A stretch of 64,000 nucleotides of DNA, from contig NZ_FXTY01000001.1 in assembly GCF_900182745.1 (NCBI RefSeq), forward strand, positions 806,001-870,000, in the 5' to 3' direction. Shown piece by piece: positions 50,800 through 58,296 of this stretch. The translations under genes were made by a program, and so were the position numbers. The notes beneath the pieces were generated by a model that was not told the origin of the DNA, searched no databases, and saw nothing but the letters and a program-made list of their open reading frames with translations. Every line of letters starts with the position of its first letter. The stretch's first letter is position 1. The DNA is from Shimia sagamensis (lineage in GTDB: Bacteria; Pseudomonadota; Alphaproteobacteria; Rhodobacterales; Rhodobacteraceae).

Positions 50800-52092
50800 A
50801 TGGTCGATATCGCCACCCGCGTCTGGAACCACAAATGGAAGATTGACCCGATTGTGCGGTCACTCATCGACAACGACTTCTATAAGTTGCTGATGTGTCA
50901 GTCGATTTTTCGCAATCGCCCTGATGCTCATGTCACCTTTAGCCTGATCAACCGGTCTTCCAACATCCGTTTGGCGGAGCTGATTGATGAAGGCGAACTG
51001 CGTGAACAACTCGACCACATCCAATCGCTTTCCCTATCGCGTGGCGAAAGCACATTCCTGCGCGGCAACACTTTCTATGGAAAACGGCAGATGTTCCGTC
51101 CCGACTTTATGGAGTGGTTCGAAAACATGCGCCTGCCGGACTACCATCTGGAAAAGCGCGATGGCCAATTTGAGCTGACCTTTGAAGGCAAATGGCATGA
51201 GGTCATGTTGTGGGAGATTCCGGCTTTGGCGGTGCTGATGGAGCTGCGCGGCCGTGCCGTGTTGCACGACATGCGCAAGTTTGAGCTGCAAGTGCTTTAT
51301 GCCCGTGCCATGACCAAGCTCTGGGAGAAAATTGATCACTTGCGCACCTTGCCGGACTTGCGGATCGCAGATTTCGGCACCCGTCGCCGTCATTCCTACT
51401 TGTGGCAAGATTGGTGTGTGCAGGCCATGGTCGAAGGGCTCGGCAACAACTTTGTCGGCACCTCCAACTGCCACATCGCCATGAAGCGTGACCTTGAGGC
51501 GATTGGCACCAACGCGCATGAACTGCCGATGGTGTTTTCAGCTCTCGCCGAAAACGACACGGCGCTGCGGCAGGCGCCTTACAAAGTGCTCGCGGATTGG
51601 CATGACGAACACGAGGGAAACCTGCGCATCATTCTGCCGGACACCTATGGCACCGAAGGCTTTTTGAAGGGCGCACCGGATTGGCTTGCAGGCTGGACCG
51701 GCATTCGCATCGACAGTGGCGATCCCGCCACGGGCGCGGAAACCGCCATTCGGTGGTGGAAAGCGCGCGGCGAAGATCCAACCAAAAAACTGGTGATTTT
51801 TTCAGATGGTCTGGACACCGCCAAAATAGCCGAACTGCATATGCAATTTGCCGGCCGCGTGCGCGTGTCCTTTGGCTGGGGCACATTGCTCACAAACGAT
51901 TTCCGTGGCTTGACCCAAGACGACGGCCTCGCGCCGTTCTCGATGGTCTGCAAAGCCATCAAAGCCAACGGCAAGCCCACGGTCAAATTGTCGGACAACC
52001 CGAACAAAGCCATGGGTCCTGCCAGCGAAATTGAACGTTACAAGCGCGTGTTTGGCGTTGGCCAGCAGGAAGAAATGGACGTGATCGTCTAA
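50800..52092 (+). CDS. pncB: Nicotinate phosphoribosyltransferase
   Basis: A 430-residue PncB. Family segments include SLIDNDFYKLLMCQSIFRN (about residues 22-40), ADFGTRRRHSYLWQDW with the His that is phosphorylated in the family, and the C-terminal TKKLVIFSDGLDTAKIAEL. It joins nicotinate and PRPP to nicotinate mononucleotide, the second step of NAD salvage after PncA. The stop overlaps the convergent hydrolase gene by 4 nt. Confidence 0.94.
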   Translation: MVDIATRVWNHKWKIDPIVRSLIDNDFYKLLMCQSIFRNRPDAHVTFSLINRSSNIRLAELIDEGELREQLDHIQSLSLSRGESTFLRGNTFYGKRQMFRPDFMEWFENMRLPDYHLEKRDGQFELTFEGKWHEVMLWEIPALAVLMELRGRAVLHDMRKFELQVLYARAMTKLWEKIDHLRTLPDLRIADFGTRRRHSYLWQDWCVQAMVEGLGNNFVGTSNCHIAMKRDLEAIGTNAHELPMVFSALAENDTALRQAPYKVLADWHDEHEGNLRIILPDTYGTEGFLKGAPDWLAGWTGIRIDSGDPATGAETAIRWWKARGEDPTKKLVIFSDGLDTAKIAELHMQFAGRVRVSFGWGTLLTNDFRGLTQDDGLAPFSMVCKAIKANGKPTVKLSDNPNKAMGPASEIERYKRVFGVGQQEEMDVIV

Positions 52093-52997
52093 GCGGTCTG
52101 CATCAGGAACTTCTGAACCAAGGCCACCGTACCGGGATCGCGCAAAATACGTGTGTGACCCAGGCCTTCGGTGACCTCAAGATCCGCATCCCGCCACGCT
52201 GCAGCCACCAATTGTCCTTCCGCCAAAGGCACTTGCCGGTCGCTGCGATCATGCAGGATCAGTGCCTTCTGTGACAGGACCGACGCATTGAGCGGCGTGC
52301 GAAATTCATCAAACGCCCGCCCATACTGCGCTTCTATCAATGCTTGTGCACGCCCCGTGACTTTCTCTGTGGCACCCAACATGCGCCCGGCCTGCGCCAA
52401 ATAGGTGCCCGGATACACCGGCGGCGCAATCAACACCGCCCTCTGCGCGGCCATGCCAAGCCGCAACGCCGTGGCCAATGCCGCGCCCCCCATAGAATGT
52501 CCGATCACCGTGTCAAACGGCCCTTCCTGCGCGGCAAACATCTCCAGAGCATCGACAAAATCAGGTAGGGCGGCATGACCTTTGGGCGATTTCCCATGTC
52601 CTGGTGCATCAAATCCAACAACCTCATAGCCCACCGCGACCAAAGCCTCTGCAAATCCGCTGAGCTGGCTGGCACGCCCGCCAAACCCGTGCATTACAAG
52701 CACCTTACCTTTGGGCGCGGCGTTGTCAGGTCGCCATCGGTACACGGACAAGAAACCAAAATTTCCAAACCGTCGCCGTGAGTACTGCGCCTGCGTCATA
52801 GCGCGATGTTCCCAGTGGCGGACAGAGGGGCGGGGAGGGGTGGTGAACAGGTCTGCCAGTCGCGCCGCAGCCGTGTCCGGTGATGTGCGTGACATCAGCC
52901 ATATTTGGCTCCGCAGAGCGGCCAACAGCGTCAGCTTCCTGATCTGAGGCAACTTACGCCGCCGCCGCACAACTGAGGGGACACTGCTGTCGATCAT
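52089..52997 (-). CDS. Alpha/beta hydrolase
   Basis: A 302-residue alpha/beta-hydrolase. The nucleophile elbow GHSMGGAA is near residues 165-172; an oxyanion region precedes it (VMHGFGGRASQLSGF); the His near the C-terminus is in GLGHTRI. The N-terminal 70 residues are basic and lie before the hydrolase core. The ATG at 52997 has a perfect GGAGG 5-6 nt upstream, so it is preferred over an upstream start. It is divergent from the HxlR regulator; three inverted-repeat boxes lie between them, so it is the probable target gene. The substrate is unknown. Confidence 0.85.
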   Translation of the reverse strand: MIDSSVPSVVRRRRKLPQIRKLTLLAALRSQIWLMSRTSPDTAAARLADLFTTPPRPSVRHWEHRAMTQAQYSRRRFGNFGFLSVYRWRPDNAAPKGKVLVMHGFGGRASQLSGFAEALVAVGYEVVGFDAPGHGKSPKGHAALPDFVDALEMFAAQEGPFDTVIGHSMGGAALATALRLGMAAQRAVLIAPPVYPGTYLAQAGRMLGATEKVTGRAQALIEAQYGRAFDEFRTPLNASVLSQKALILHDRSDRQVPLAEGQLVAAAWRDADLEVTEGLGHTRILRDPGTVALVQKFLMQTA

Positions 52998-53026
52998 GGT
53001 AGCCTCCTGAACTAAATTCGCACTGA

Positions 53027-53041
53027 GTTCCAAAATAGAAC
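53027..53041. promoter_or_regulatory. Operator box 1 for the HxlR/hydrolase divergent promoter
   Basis: GTTCCAAAATAGAAC, an inverted repeat GTTC-N7-GAAC, 30 nt upstream of the hydrolase start. It is identical over 15 nt to box 2, whose start lies exactly 30 nt further on. Probable binding site for the adjacent HxlR protein (inferred). Confidence 0.6.
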
Positions 53042-53056
53042 GCACTATCTTAATAG

Positions 53057-53071
53057 GTTCCAAAATAGAAC
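53057..53071. promoter_or_regulatory. Operator box 2 for the HxlR/hydrolase divergent promoter
   Basis: A second identical 15-nt copy of GTTCCAAAATAGAAC. Its left part, extended to AATAGGTTCCAAAA (53052-53065), is repeated in inverted form in box 3. It lies 54 nt before the HxlR start. Confidence 0.6.
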
Positions 53072-53086
53072 TGAGTCAAGGTCTGT

Positions 53087-53100
53087 TTTTGGAACCTATT
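53087..53100. promoter_or_regulatory. Operator box 3 (inverted half copy)
   Basis: TTTTGGAACCTATT is the exact reverse complement of 53052-53065, with 21 nt between the two arms. It lies 25 nt before the HxlR start codon, so it could mediate autoregulation. Confidence 0.5.
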
Positions 53101-53124
53101 GGGAAAACCAATCAGAAGTGCTAG

Positions 53125-53580
53125 ATGTCAGACATGAAATGGACTGATCTCCCCAACGAAGGCTGCTCTGTGGCCCGTACCATGTCAGTGCTTGGTGACC
53201 GCTGGACGCTATTGATCCTGCGCGACACGCTGTTTGGCATCCGCCGCTTTGATGACATTCAGAAACGGTTGGGAATCACACGCCATGTGCTCTCCGACCG
53301 CTTGAAGCGATTGGAGACCCACGGCCTTTTGGAGCGCAAACCATATCAGGAGCGCCCGCCGCGACATGAGTATCACCCAACCCAATCCGCCAAAGATTTT
53401 GTGCCGGTGATGCAAGCCATGACAGGTTGGGCACAAGCCCACTTGCCCACGGACAAGCCGGAACCCTACCGCTTTCTCGACCGAAAAACCCGCCAACCCA
53501 CAGCGCCCAAGGTGATCGACACCAATACGGGCACCGAAATCACCGCAAACTCAATCTGGGTTGAGACCAACCGCGATTAA
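53125..53580 (+). CDS. HxlR-family transcriptional regulator
   Basis: A 151-residue winged-helix regulator. The N-terminal Cys-containing segment GCSVARTMSVLGDRWTLLIL and the recognition region FDDIQKRLGITRHVLSDRLK (about residues 47-66) fit HxlR. Beta-wing follows in ERKPYQERPPRHEYHP. Proteins of this family often respond to aldehydes, quinones or redox state. It is divergent from the hydrolase, with three related inverted-repeat boxes between, and it overlaps the convergent kinase gene by 4 nt. Confidence 0.9.
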   Translation: MSDMKWTDLPNEGCSVARTMSVLGDRWTLLILRDTLFGIRRFDDIQKRLGITRHVLSDRLKRLETHGLLERKPYQERPPRHEYHPTQSAKDFVPVMQAMTGWAQAHLPTDKPEPYRFLDRKTRQPTAPKVIDTNTGTEITANSIWVETNRD

Positions 53581-54536
53581 GCCAAATAGCGCTCTGCCAT
53601 GGCAATTGCGCGTACGGCATAGTCCCGCACCGCCGGATGGTCATCGGCATAGCGGCCGATCACCCAGCCGCAAGACGCCATCGCCCGCATCACGGTAAAG
53701 GCCTCCAACAGTTGCGCCGCGCCCTCCGGCAAAGCCCGCACAGAGGCATAGCCTCGCAACAAAGCTGCGCCCAAGGCCGCCTCATTGGCCTGATCCCAAT
53801 TCTGCGACATGGCCACGCCCAACTCGTACATGCGAAAGCCAAACACACCGTCGTCAAAATCGATCAGCCGCGTTTGCCCGTCTTGTACCAACACATTCTC
53901 CCGCAACGCATCCGCATGGATCAGCCCAAAATCACCCCCCGCGTCCGCATGCGCGCCAATCTCAGACTGCAATTTTTCACGACAGGCCAACAACAGCGCG
54001 GCCTCAGTCTCAGACAGGCTGGCATTCTCCCAGAACCGCCCCCAAGATGGGGCCTCTCCGAGCAAAGCCTCCAGATCCAAAACTTCACGCTCAAACGCCT
54101 CCGGTCGTGTCATGGCATCACTTGCCACATGCAACCGCGCCAGTTCCGCCCCCAAGGACTGGTGCAATCGTTCCTGCTCCGCGGCCTCCATCTCTAGCGG
54201 CACGCCCCCTTCGCCCAGAGGCTCACCTTCGAGCCACGTCACCAACGAGGCAACACGTGCGCCGCCAGTGGCCAACACATCCCCCGCCAAAGTGCGGATC
54301 GGCTGCGGCACCACCATACCGGCGGCAACCAAAGCCTCGGACCACCAGAGTTCAGAGCGGATCGCATCATCACTCTGATAGCCGGGCCGGTGTAGCCGCA
54401 ACGCCGCGCGTTGCCCGTCCGGTCCCGCCGCCTCCAGCACAATATTCTCTCGGTTCTTGATCAACCGAGGTGTCATTTCCACACCCCAAGCCTTCAGCGC
54501 GTCCTGTGCGGCAAAAATGGCCTCTTGATTGTTCAT
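53577..54536 (-). CDS. APH-family kinase paired with a phospho-lyase-like aminotransferase
   Basis: A 319-residue kinase of the aminoglycoside phosphotransferase / homoserine kinase II fold. The catalytic loop LIHADALRENVL is near residues 205-216 and the metal-binding Asp follows in LIDFDDGVFG. It is co-translated with the class III aminotransferase-fold gene upstream (ATGA). In vertebrates, hydroxylysine kinase and phospho-hydroxylysine phospho-lyase are a matching pair of the same two folds, and bacterial genes of both folds occur together. Phosphorylation of an amino alcohol such as ethanolamine or hydroxylysine is therefore likely; the exact substrate is open. Confidence 0.75.
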   Translation of the reverse strand: MNNQEAIFAAQDALKAWGVEMTPRLIKNRENIVLEAAGPDGQRAALRLHRPGYQSDDAIRSELWWSEALVAAGMVVPQPIRTLAGDVLATGGARVASLVTWLEGEPLGEGGVPLEMEAAEQERLHQSLGAELARLHVASDAMTRPEAFEREVLDLEALLGEAPSWGRFWENASLSETEAALLLACREKLQSEIGAHADAGGDFGLIHADALRENVLVQDGQTRLIDFDDGVFGFRMYELGVAMSQNWDQANEAALGAALLRGYASVRALPEGAAQLLEAFTVMRAMASCGWVIGRYADDHPAVRDYAVRAIAMAERYLA

Positions 54537-55798
54537 TGCACCGCCTCAAATGCTGCGTTCATGGTCTCCACCAACAGATCGGCATTGCCGCGATCAAACG
54601 CACAGGGCGGGCGAATTTTCAAAGTGTTGTCGTACCGACCTTCGCTGTGCAGCAGCACGCCACGATTGCGCATTTCGTCGATCATCGCCGTGCAAATCTC
54701 GGTGGCAGGCTTTCCGTCGCGCCACAGCTCCACCCCAAGGAACAGCCCAGACCCGCGCACATCAGCAATCACGTCATACCGCGTCTGCAGCTCTTTTAAC
54801 TGGGCCACCGCATAGGTGCCGACATCTGCCGCATTGGCGACCAAGCCTTCGTCCTCAATCACATTCAGCACCGCATGCGCCGCCGCTGCGCTCACAGGGT
54901 TGCCGCCAAAGGTGTTGAAGTATTTGAAGCCATCCTGAAAGGCGGTCAGGATCTCTGGCCGTGTGATCGTCGCCGCCACCGGATGTCCGTTTGCCATCGG
55001 CTTGCCCAGCGTCACGATATCCGGCGCAAAGCCCAGCTTTTGATGTCCCCACCAATGGCTGCCAATCCGGCCAAATCCCGGCTGCACCTCATCGGCAATC
55101 ACAATGCCGCCGGCTGCTTTCACCGCAGCAACCGCCTCATCGAGGAATCCTTTCTCCAGTGTGGGGAAACCCTCGTTGGCAAAGTATGGACATATGATCA
55201 GCGCAGACAGCCCATGCTCAGACGCCGCAAGCTCGGCAATCGCCGACTTCACCGCTTCAGCAAACGCCGCCGCCTGACCCGCTCGAGTGCCGCCAACCGG
55301 AGCCATATTGTCCGGTGCAGGCACACGCTTCACATGGTCTTTGAACCCACCAATCGGGGTCTTGGAACTGTTGAGTTGGCTCACCGCAGAGGTGTTGCCG
55401 TGATAGGTGTTGTCAGTGGTGATCACACCGGTCTTGCCGGTCACTGCCTGCGCCATGCGCAGCGCCACATCGTTGGCCTCAGATCCGGAACAGACCATCA
55501 CCATGCTTGTCAGATCATGATCAAATTTCGCAGTCAGCGCTTCGCCGTAATCCAGAATACCGTCATGCACATAGCGCGTATGGGTGTTCAGCGTGGCGGC
55601 CTGTTTGGCAATCGCTTTGACCACACGTGGGTGGCAATGCCCAACGTGTGGCACGTTGTTGTAACAGTCCAGATACTTGCGACCATCTGTGTCCCACAAC
55701 CAAACCCCTTCGCCTCGTGCTAGGTGCACAGGTTCTTTGTAAAAGGTGGTGACATGTGGCCCCAACAGCCGCTTTCGCCGCGCCAAAACATCCGACAT
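54533..55798 (-). CDS. Class III aminotransferase-fold phospho-lyase (ETNPPL/AGXT2L-like)
   Basis: A 421-residue PLP enzyme of the class III fold. Early sequence YLDCYNNVPHVGHCHPRVV resembles the ethanolamine-phosphate/phosphohydroxylysine phospho-lyase group rather than ordinary aminotransferases. The PLP region has ADEVQPGFGR and the Schiff-base Lys lies in TLGKPMANGHP; FNTFGGNPVSAAA follows. The ATG at 55798 is preferred (GGGAG upstream). In this group, substrate amino-alcohol phosphates are cleaved to an aldehyde, ammonia and phosphate. Its kinase partner is the next gene, 4 nt overlapping. Confidence 0.78.
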   Translation of the reverse strand: MSDVLARRKRLLGPHVTTFYKEPVHLARGEGVWLWDTDGRKYLDCYNNVPHVGHCHPRVVKAIAKQAATLNTHTRYVHDGILDYGEALTAKFDHDLTSMVMVCSGSEANDVALRMAQAVTGKTGVITTDNTYHGNTSAVSQLNSSKTPIGGFKDHVKRVPAPDNMAPVGGTRAGQAAAFAEAVKSAIAELAASEHGLSALIICPYFANEGFPTLEKGFLDEAVAAVKAAGGIVIADEVQPGFGRIGSHWWGHQKLGFAPDIVTLGKPMANGHPVAATITRPEILTAFQDGFKYFNTFGGNPVSAAAAHAVLNVIEDEGLVANAADVGTYAVAQLKELQTRYDVIADVRGSGLFLGVELWRDGKPATEICTAMIDEMRNRGVLLHSEGRYDNTLKIRPPCAFDRGNADLLVETMNAAFEAVQ

Positions 55799-55865
55799 GG
55801 ATTGCTCCCTCAATTTGCTCCCGCGCCATTACTGCGCCCGAAGCAGAGAGGCTGCAACCCCGATA

Positions 55866-56288
55866 TCAGTCGTCGCGAGAGACCTTGCCGCGCATTGCTT
55901 TGACGTCCCCTCGGACCTTTTTGGATTTCAGGCGGCGTTGCTGGCTGCCGTAGGTGGGTTTGGTTTTTATGCGCCGCTTTGGCGCCACCAAAGCTTTGCG
56001 GATCAACTCGACCAAGCGGTCCCGCGCGATGTCACGGTTGCGGGCCTGGCTGCGGGTTTCGTCACATTGAATGATGATCGCGCCTTCTTTGGTCCAGCGT
56101 CGTCCGGCCAACCGCTTGAGGCGTGCCTTCACCTGCGGAGTAAGCGCAGGTGCGCGTGCTGCCTCAAAACGCAGCTCCACCGCGGTGGCAACCTTGTTCA
56201 CATTCTGCCCGCCGGGTCCGCTGGCACGCATGAACTGCTCAGTCAGCTCCCAGTCTTCAATTGTGATCTCATCGCTGATCCGCAGCAT
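55866..56288 (-). CDS. arfB: Alternative ribosome-rescue factor ArfB (peptidyl-tRNA hydrolase)
   Basis: A 140-residue ArfB/YaeJ. The GGQ catalytic motif is at residues 26-28 in ASGPGGQNVNK, and the C-terminal tail is strongly basic (KRRIKTKPTYGSQQRRLKSK), as needed to enter the empty mRNA channel. It rescues stalled ribosomes without a stop codon. The ATG at 56288 gives the family length of 140; GGAAAG lies upstream. It stands alone between the phospho-lyase gene and a 370-bp gene-free region. Confidence 0.92.
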   Translation of the reverse strand: MLRISDEITIEDWELTEQFMRASGPGGQNVNKVATAVELRFEAARAPALTPQVKARLKRLAGRRWTKEGAIIIQCDETRSQARNRDIARDRLVELIRKALVAPKRRIKTKPTYGSQQRRLKSKKVRGDVKAMRGKVSRDD

Positions 56289-56358
56289 GTGTCTTTCCGC
56301 GTTGCGCGGCCTATCCATTAAGATTTACGCCTTGGTATGCGCCGGATATTCGCACCAC

Positions 56359-56402
56359 CGCAATACAGTCGTAGTACCGACGTCATACCGACGTGGTTTT
56401 TG
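56359..56402 (+). repeat. Tandem repeat with 11-nt period, locus B
   Basis: Four units: CGCAATACAGT, CGTAGTACCGA, CGTCATACCGA, CGTGGTTTTTG. Unit 1 is identical to unit 1 at 10371, and unit 3 differs by one base. As at locus A, a stretch similar to AATTC-GCAAAAA and a terminator hairpin follow (56434). The repeat lies 71 nt upstream of the arfB start, on the gene-free side. Confidence 0.6.
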
Positions 56403-56433
56403 GGTGACTTTGGGAGGTTAATTCGGCAGCAAA

Positions 56434-56465
56434 AAGGGCCGCTTCCCGCGTTGGAAGCAGCCCTT
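56434..56465 (-). terminator. Terminator in the arfB-yhhQ gap
   Basis: A 12-bp stem with one mismatch (AAGGGC-GCTTCC / GGAAGC-GCCCTT, 6-nt loop). On the minus strand it is followed by TTTTTGC, so it would end a transcript coming from yhhQ about 190 nt upstream. Confidence 0.82.
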
Positions 56466-56658
56466 CGAGATGATTGGAGGTGCATCGGTTAGGATCACAC
56501 CAATTCGGACTTTACGTCAGCCAAGGGCTGCCTCAGCTGCGCTCCCCCCAAACTGTTCCGACCTCGTTCTCCATAGCTTCTCTAGACAATGGGCACCTCC
56601 CTTCAATTTGTTTCGCGTATCCCCAGCCTGCCACAGGTTGGAGATATGTCAAACAAAA

Positions 56659-57294
56659 TCATGTGGTGCGCGCTGTCAAAGACCCCACGATCATGCGGAA
56701 CGGCACAAGAGCAAGCAGCGCCAGAGAGAGTTTTACGCACCAGTCAGCGATACCGAGGCTCACCCACAGCGGAACCATCGGACCCGTGCCCAGCAGTGGC
56801 AGGATTTCTCCGGCCCAGCTCACATCGTTGCCAGGTTCGATGAAAGAGAGTGCGCCGCTGAAAGCAACAGTGAAGAAGATTGCGGTATCCACAGAGGAGC
56901 CGATCAACGTCGAGGCCAACGGTGCCCGCCACCAAGCGCCCTCGCGCAGCCGATCAAAGATAGCAACATCAATAAGTTGCGCTGTCAGGAAGGCGAGCCC
57001 GGAGCCAAAAGCGATCCGCAAAGTCACGGCTGGATAGGTGAAGCCGTCGCCTTGCAGCATGATCTTGGTACCAATGAAGGAGCAGATCACACCCACGATA
57101 AAACCAGCAAAAACCACTTTACGAGCGGCGGGGCCCCCATAAACACGGTTCATGACGTCGGTCACAAGAAAGGCGAGAGGATAGGTGAATGCACCCCAAG
57201 TCAGCCACTGGCCAAAGAGGAATTGCACAAGAATATTGGAGGCTACAACGATGGCAGCCATGGCAATGATGCCAGGAAGATAAGTCGTTTTCAT
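56659..57294 (-). CDS. yhhQ: Queuosine precursor transporter, YhhQ (VUT) family
   Basis: A 211-residue inner-membrane protein with six predicted spans. Family marks are FTYPLAFLVTDVMNRVYGGP (about residues 36-55), the intermembrane segment AFGSGLAFLTAQLIDVAIFD and SSVDTAIFFTVAFSGAL. YhhQ imports 7-deazaguanine precursors (preQ0/preQ1) for queuosine in tRNA. A structured leader is seen between the upstream gene and the start (57317-57366). The upstream gene ends 97 nt away, so it may be separately transcribed. Confidence 0.9.
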   Translation of the reverse strand: MKTTYLPGIIAMAAIVVASNILVQFLFGQWLTWGAFTYPLAFLVTDVMNRVYGGPAARKVVFAGFIVGVICSFIGTKIMLQGDGFTYPAVTLRIAFGSGLAFLTAQLIDVAIFDRLREGAWWRAPLASTLIGSSVDTAIFFTVAFSGALSFIEPGNDVSWAGEILPLLGTGPMVPLWVSLGIADWCVKLSLALLALVPFRMIVGSLTARTT

Positions 57295-57316
57295 TTGTCT
57301 GAGCCCGTTTTGTCAA

Positions 57317-57366
57317 GGTAGCGGCGACTTGGCCCCGCGACCGCCGCGAGACGAGGCGCTCCTACC
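57317..57366 (-). promoter_or_regulatory. Structured leader upstream of yhhQ
   Basis: Read on the minus strand, GGTA ... GCGGCG ... CGCCGC TACC forms a 6-bp stem (57342-57347 with 57321-57326) closed by a 4-bp stem (57363-57366 with 57317-57320) with a 15-nt strand between them. yhhQ genes in other bacteria are controlled by preQ1-type riboswitches, but this does not match the classes I know. It could be a new leader or chance structure. Confidence 0.4.
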
Positions 57367-57390
57367 GTGGGTCGGTCCTCAAATCAAGCT

Positions 57391-58296
57391 TTATTGAGGC
57401 AGCGCATATTCCACGATTTCTGTGCGTTGAACCAAACGAAAGTTGTCATCAGAGATCATGGTAAGACGAATGCGGCCTAACTTGTCTTGCCAAACGGCAA
57501 TCCCTTCCAAATTGTCGTGAGACCCTATGCCTTTGCGAAGCAAAAGTTTTTCGTCACTCACGGTGCTCCTATCGATGGCAAAACTGCGCACCTGAACACG
57601 AAATCCAAGGCCGTTGAAGTCACGCTCCAACAGATAAAGACGCCCGTCCGGTCCGAAATCTGCGCCCACAGGCTGAAACTGTTTCTCGCGAGGCAAGGTA
57701 AAGGTTTTCTCCCATTGGCCTTTCTTCAAGGTGAAGACCTGCGCGATGGTCTCATCGCCGATCGGCTGCTCGGGAATCGCAAAAATCTTGCCCCAATTGT
57801 TGATTGCCAAGGCTTCAAATCCGCCATTCAACTTCATTTGGTTGAACTCTTTGCGCCATGGCATGCCTTGGGCCTTGGCACCTGGCATGGCAAATCTATT
57901 CAGGCGGTGTTTGCCCTCAAAAGACACTGTCAATGCCCCGTCTTTTTGCAACACCAGCCCTTCGCTATCGCGGAGGCCAGCTTTGGCGGGAAACTTGCCG
58001 GATGTGTTCAAAACCGGAAAAGCTTTCACATTTTCAACACTGGTAACGGCTTCGCCTGCGCGCTGAAAATCTCCCGTCACAAACATCCCGCGATCAGAAA
58101 TCGCCACCATCTGGCGGCCATCAGCGGACAGCTCAATTCCTGAAAAGCCGCCAAACCACCCCTCGTGAAGGCGCCATGTATAGGTTGAAATATGCATAGC
58201 AAGATCGTCGGAGTTGCTGCCACCAAGACCGCGCCCCGCCAACAATCCGGCACTGAGAAAACATGCCGCTACGGCGATTGCAAAACTGTGACGCAT
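57391..58296 (-). CDS. Esterase-like phytase-family secreted protein
   Basis: A 301-residue exported protein of the esterase-like activity of phytase family. A signal peptide is visible at residues 1-20 (ending about LLAG). The remainder is beta-propeller-like, with [35 protein letters not shown] and, near the end, [16 protein letters not shown], a typical late motif. The family is common in Rhodobacterales; substrates are not defined. It overlaps the mepA stop region by 28 nt and is the third gene of a coupled run (UMF1 transporter, mepA, this). Confidence 0.82.
   Translation of the reverse strand: MRHSFAIAVAACFLSAGLLAGRGLGGSNSDDLAMHISTYTWRLHEGWFGGFSGIELSADGRQMVAISDRGMFVTGDFQRAGEAVTSVENVKAFPVLNTSGKFPAKAGLRDSEGLVLQKDGALTVSFEGKHRLNRFAMPGAKAQGMPWRKEFNQMKLNGGFEALAINNWGKIFAIPEQPIGDETIAQVFTLKKGQWEKTFTLPREKQFQPVGADFGPDGRLYLLERDFNGLGFRVQVRSFAIDRSTVSDEKLLLRKGIGSHDNLEGIAVWQDKLGRIRLTMISDDNFRLVQRTEIVEYALPQ

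Larger units (their letters stand above)
56289..56658. other. Gene-free region between arfB and yhhQ (370 bp)
   Basis: The longest stretch without a confident gene. It holds the 11-nt repeat (56359-56402), the terminator (56434-56465), and 193 bp (56466-56658) in which I see no strong ORF. In that part, on the minus strand, a 13-codon frame MENEVGTVWGERS has only a weak ribosome-binding site, and TTGACA boxes lack a matching -10. The yhhQ 3' untranslated region or a small RNA is possible. Confidence 0.45.

Noticed and set aside
53027-53071. LexA/SOS box at the HxlR promoter
   Set aside because: The alphaproteobacterial SOS box is a direct repeat GTTC-N7-GTTC. The boxes here are inverted (GTTC-N7-GAAC), and the neighbouring regulator is HxlR, so a HxlR operator is more likely.
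56466-56658. Signal recognition particle RNA, 6S RNA or tmRNA in the arfB-yhhQ gap
   Set aside because: The conserved loop of SRP RNA, the 6S bubble pattern and the tmRNA tRNA-like ends are not seen.
57295-57390. Known preQ1-I riboswitch before yhhQ
   Set aside because: The short stem-loop followed by an A-rich tail ending in CTA is missing; only generic nested stems are visible.
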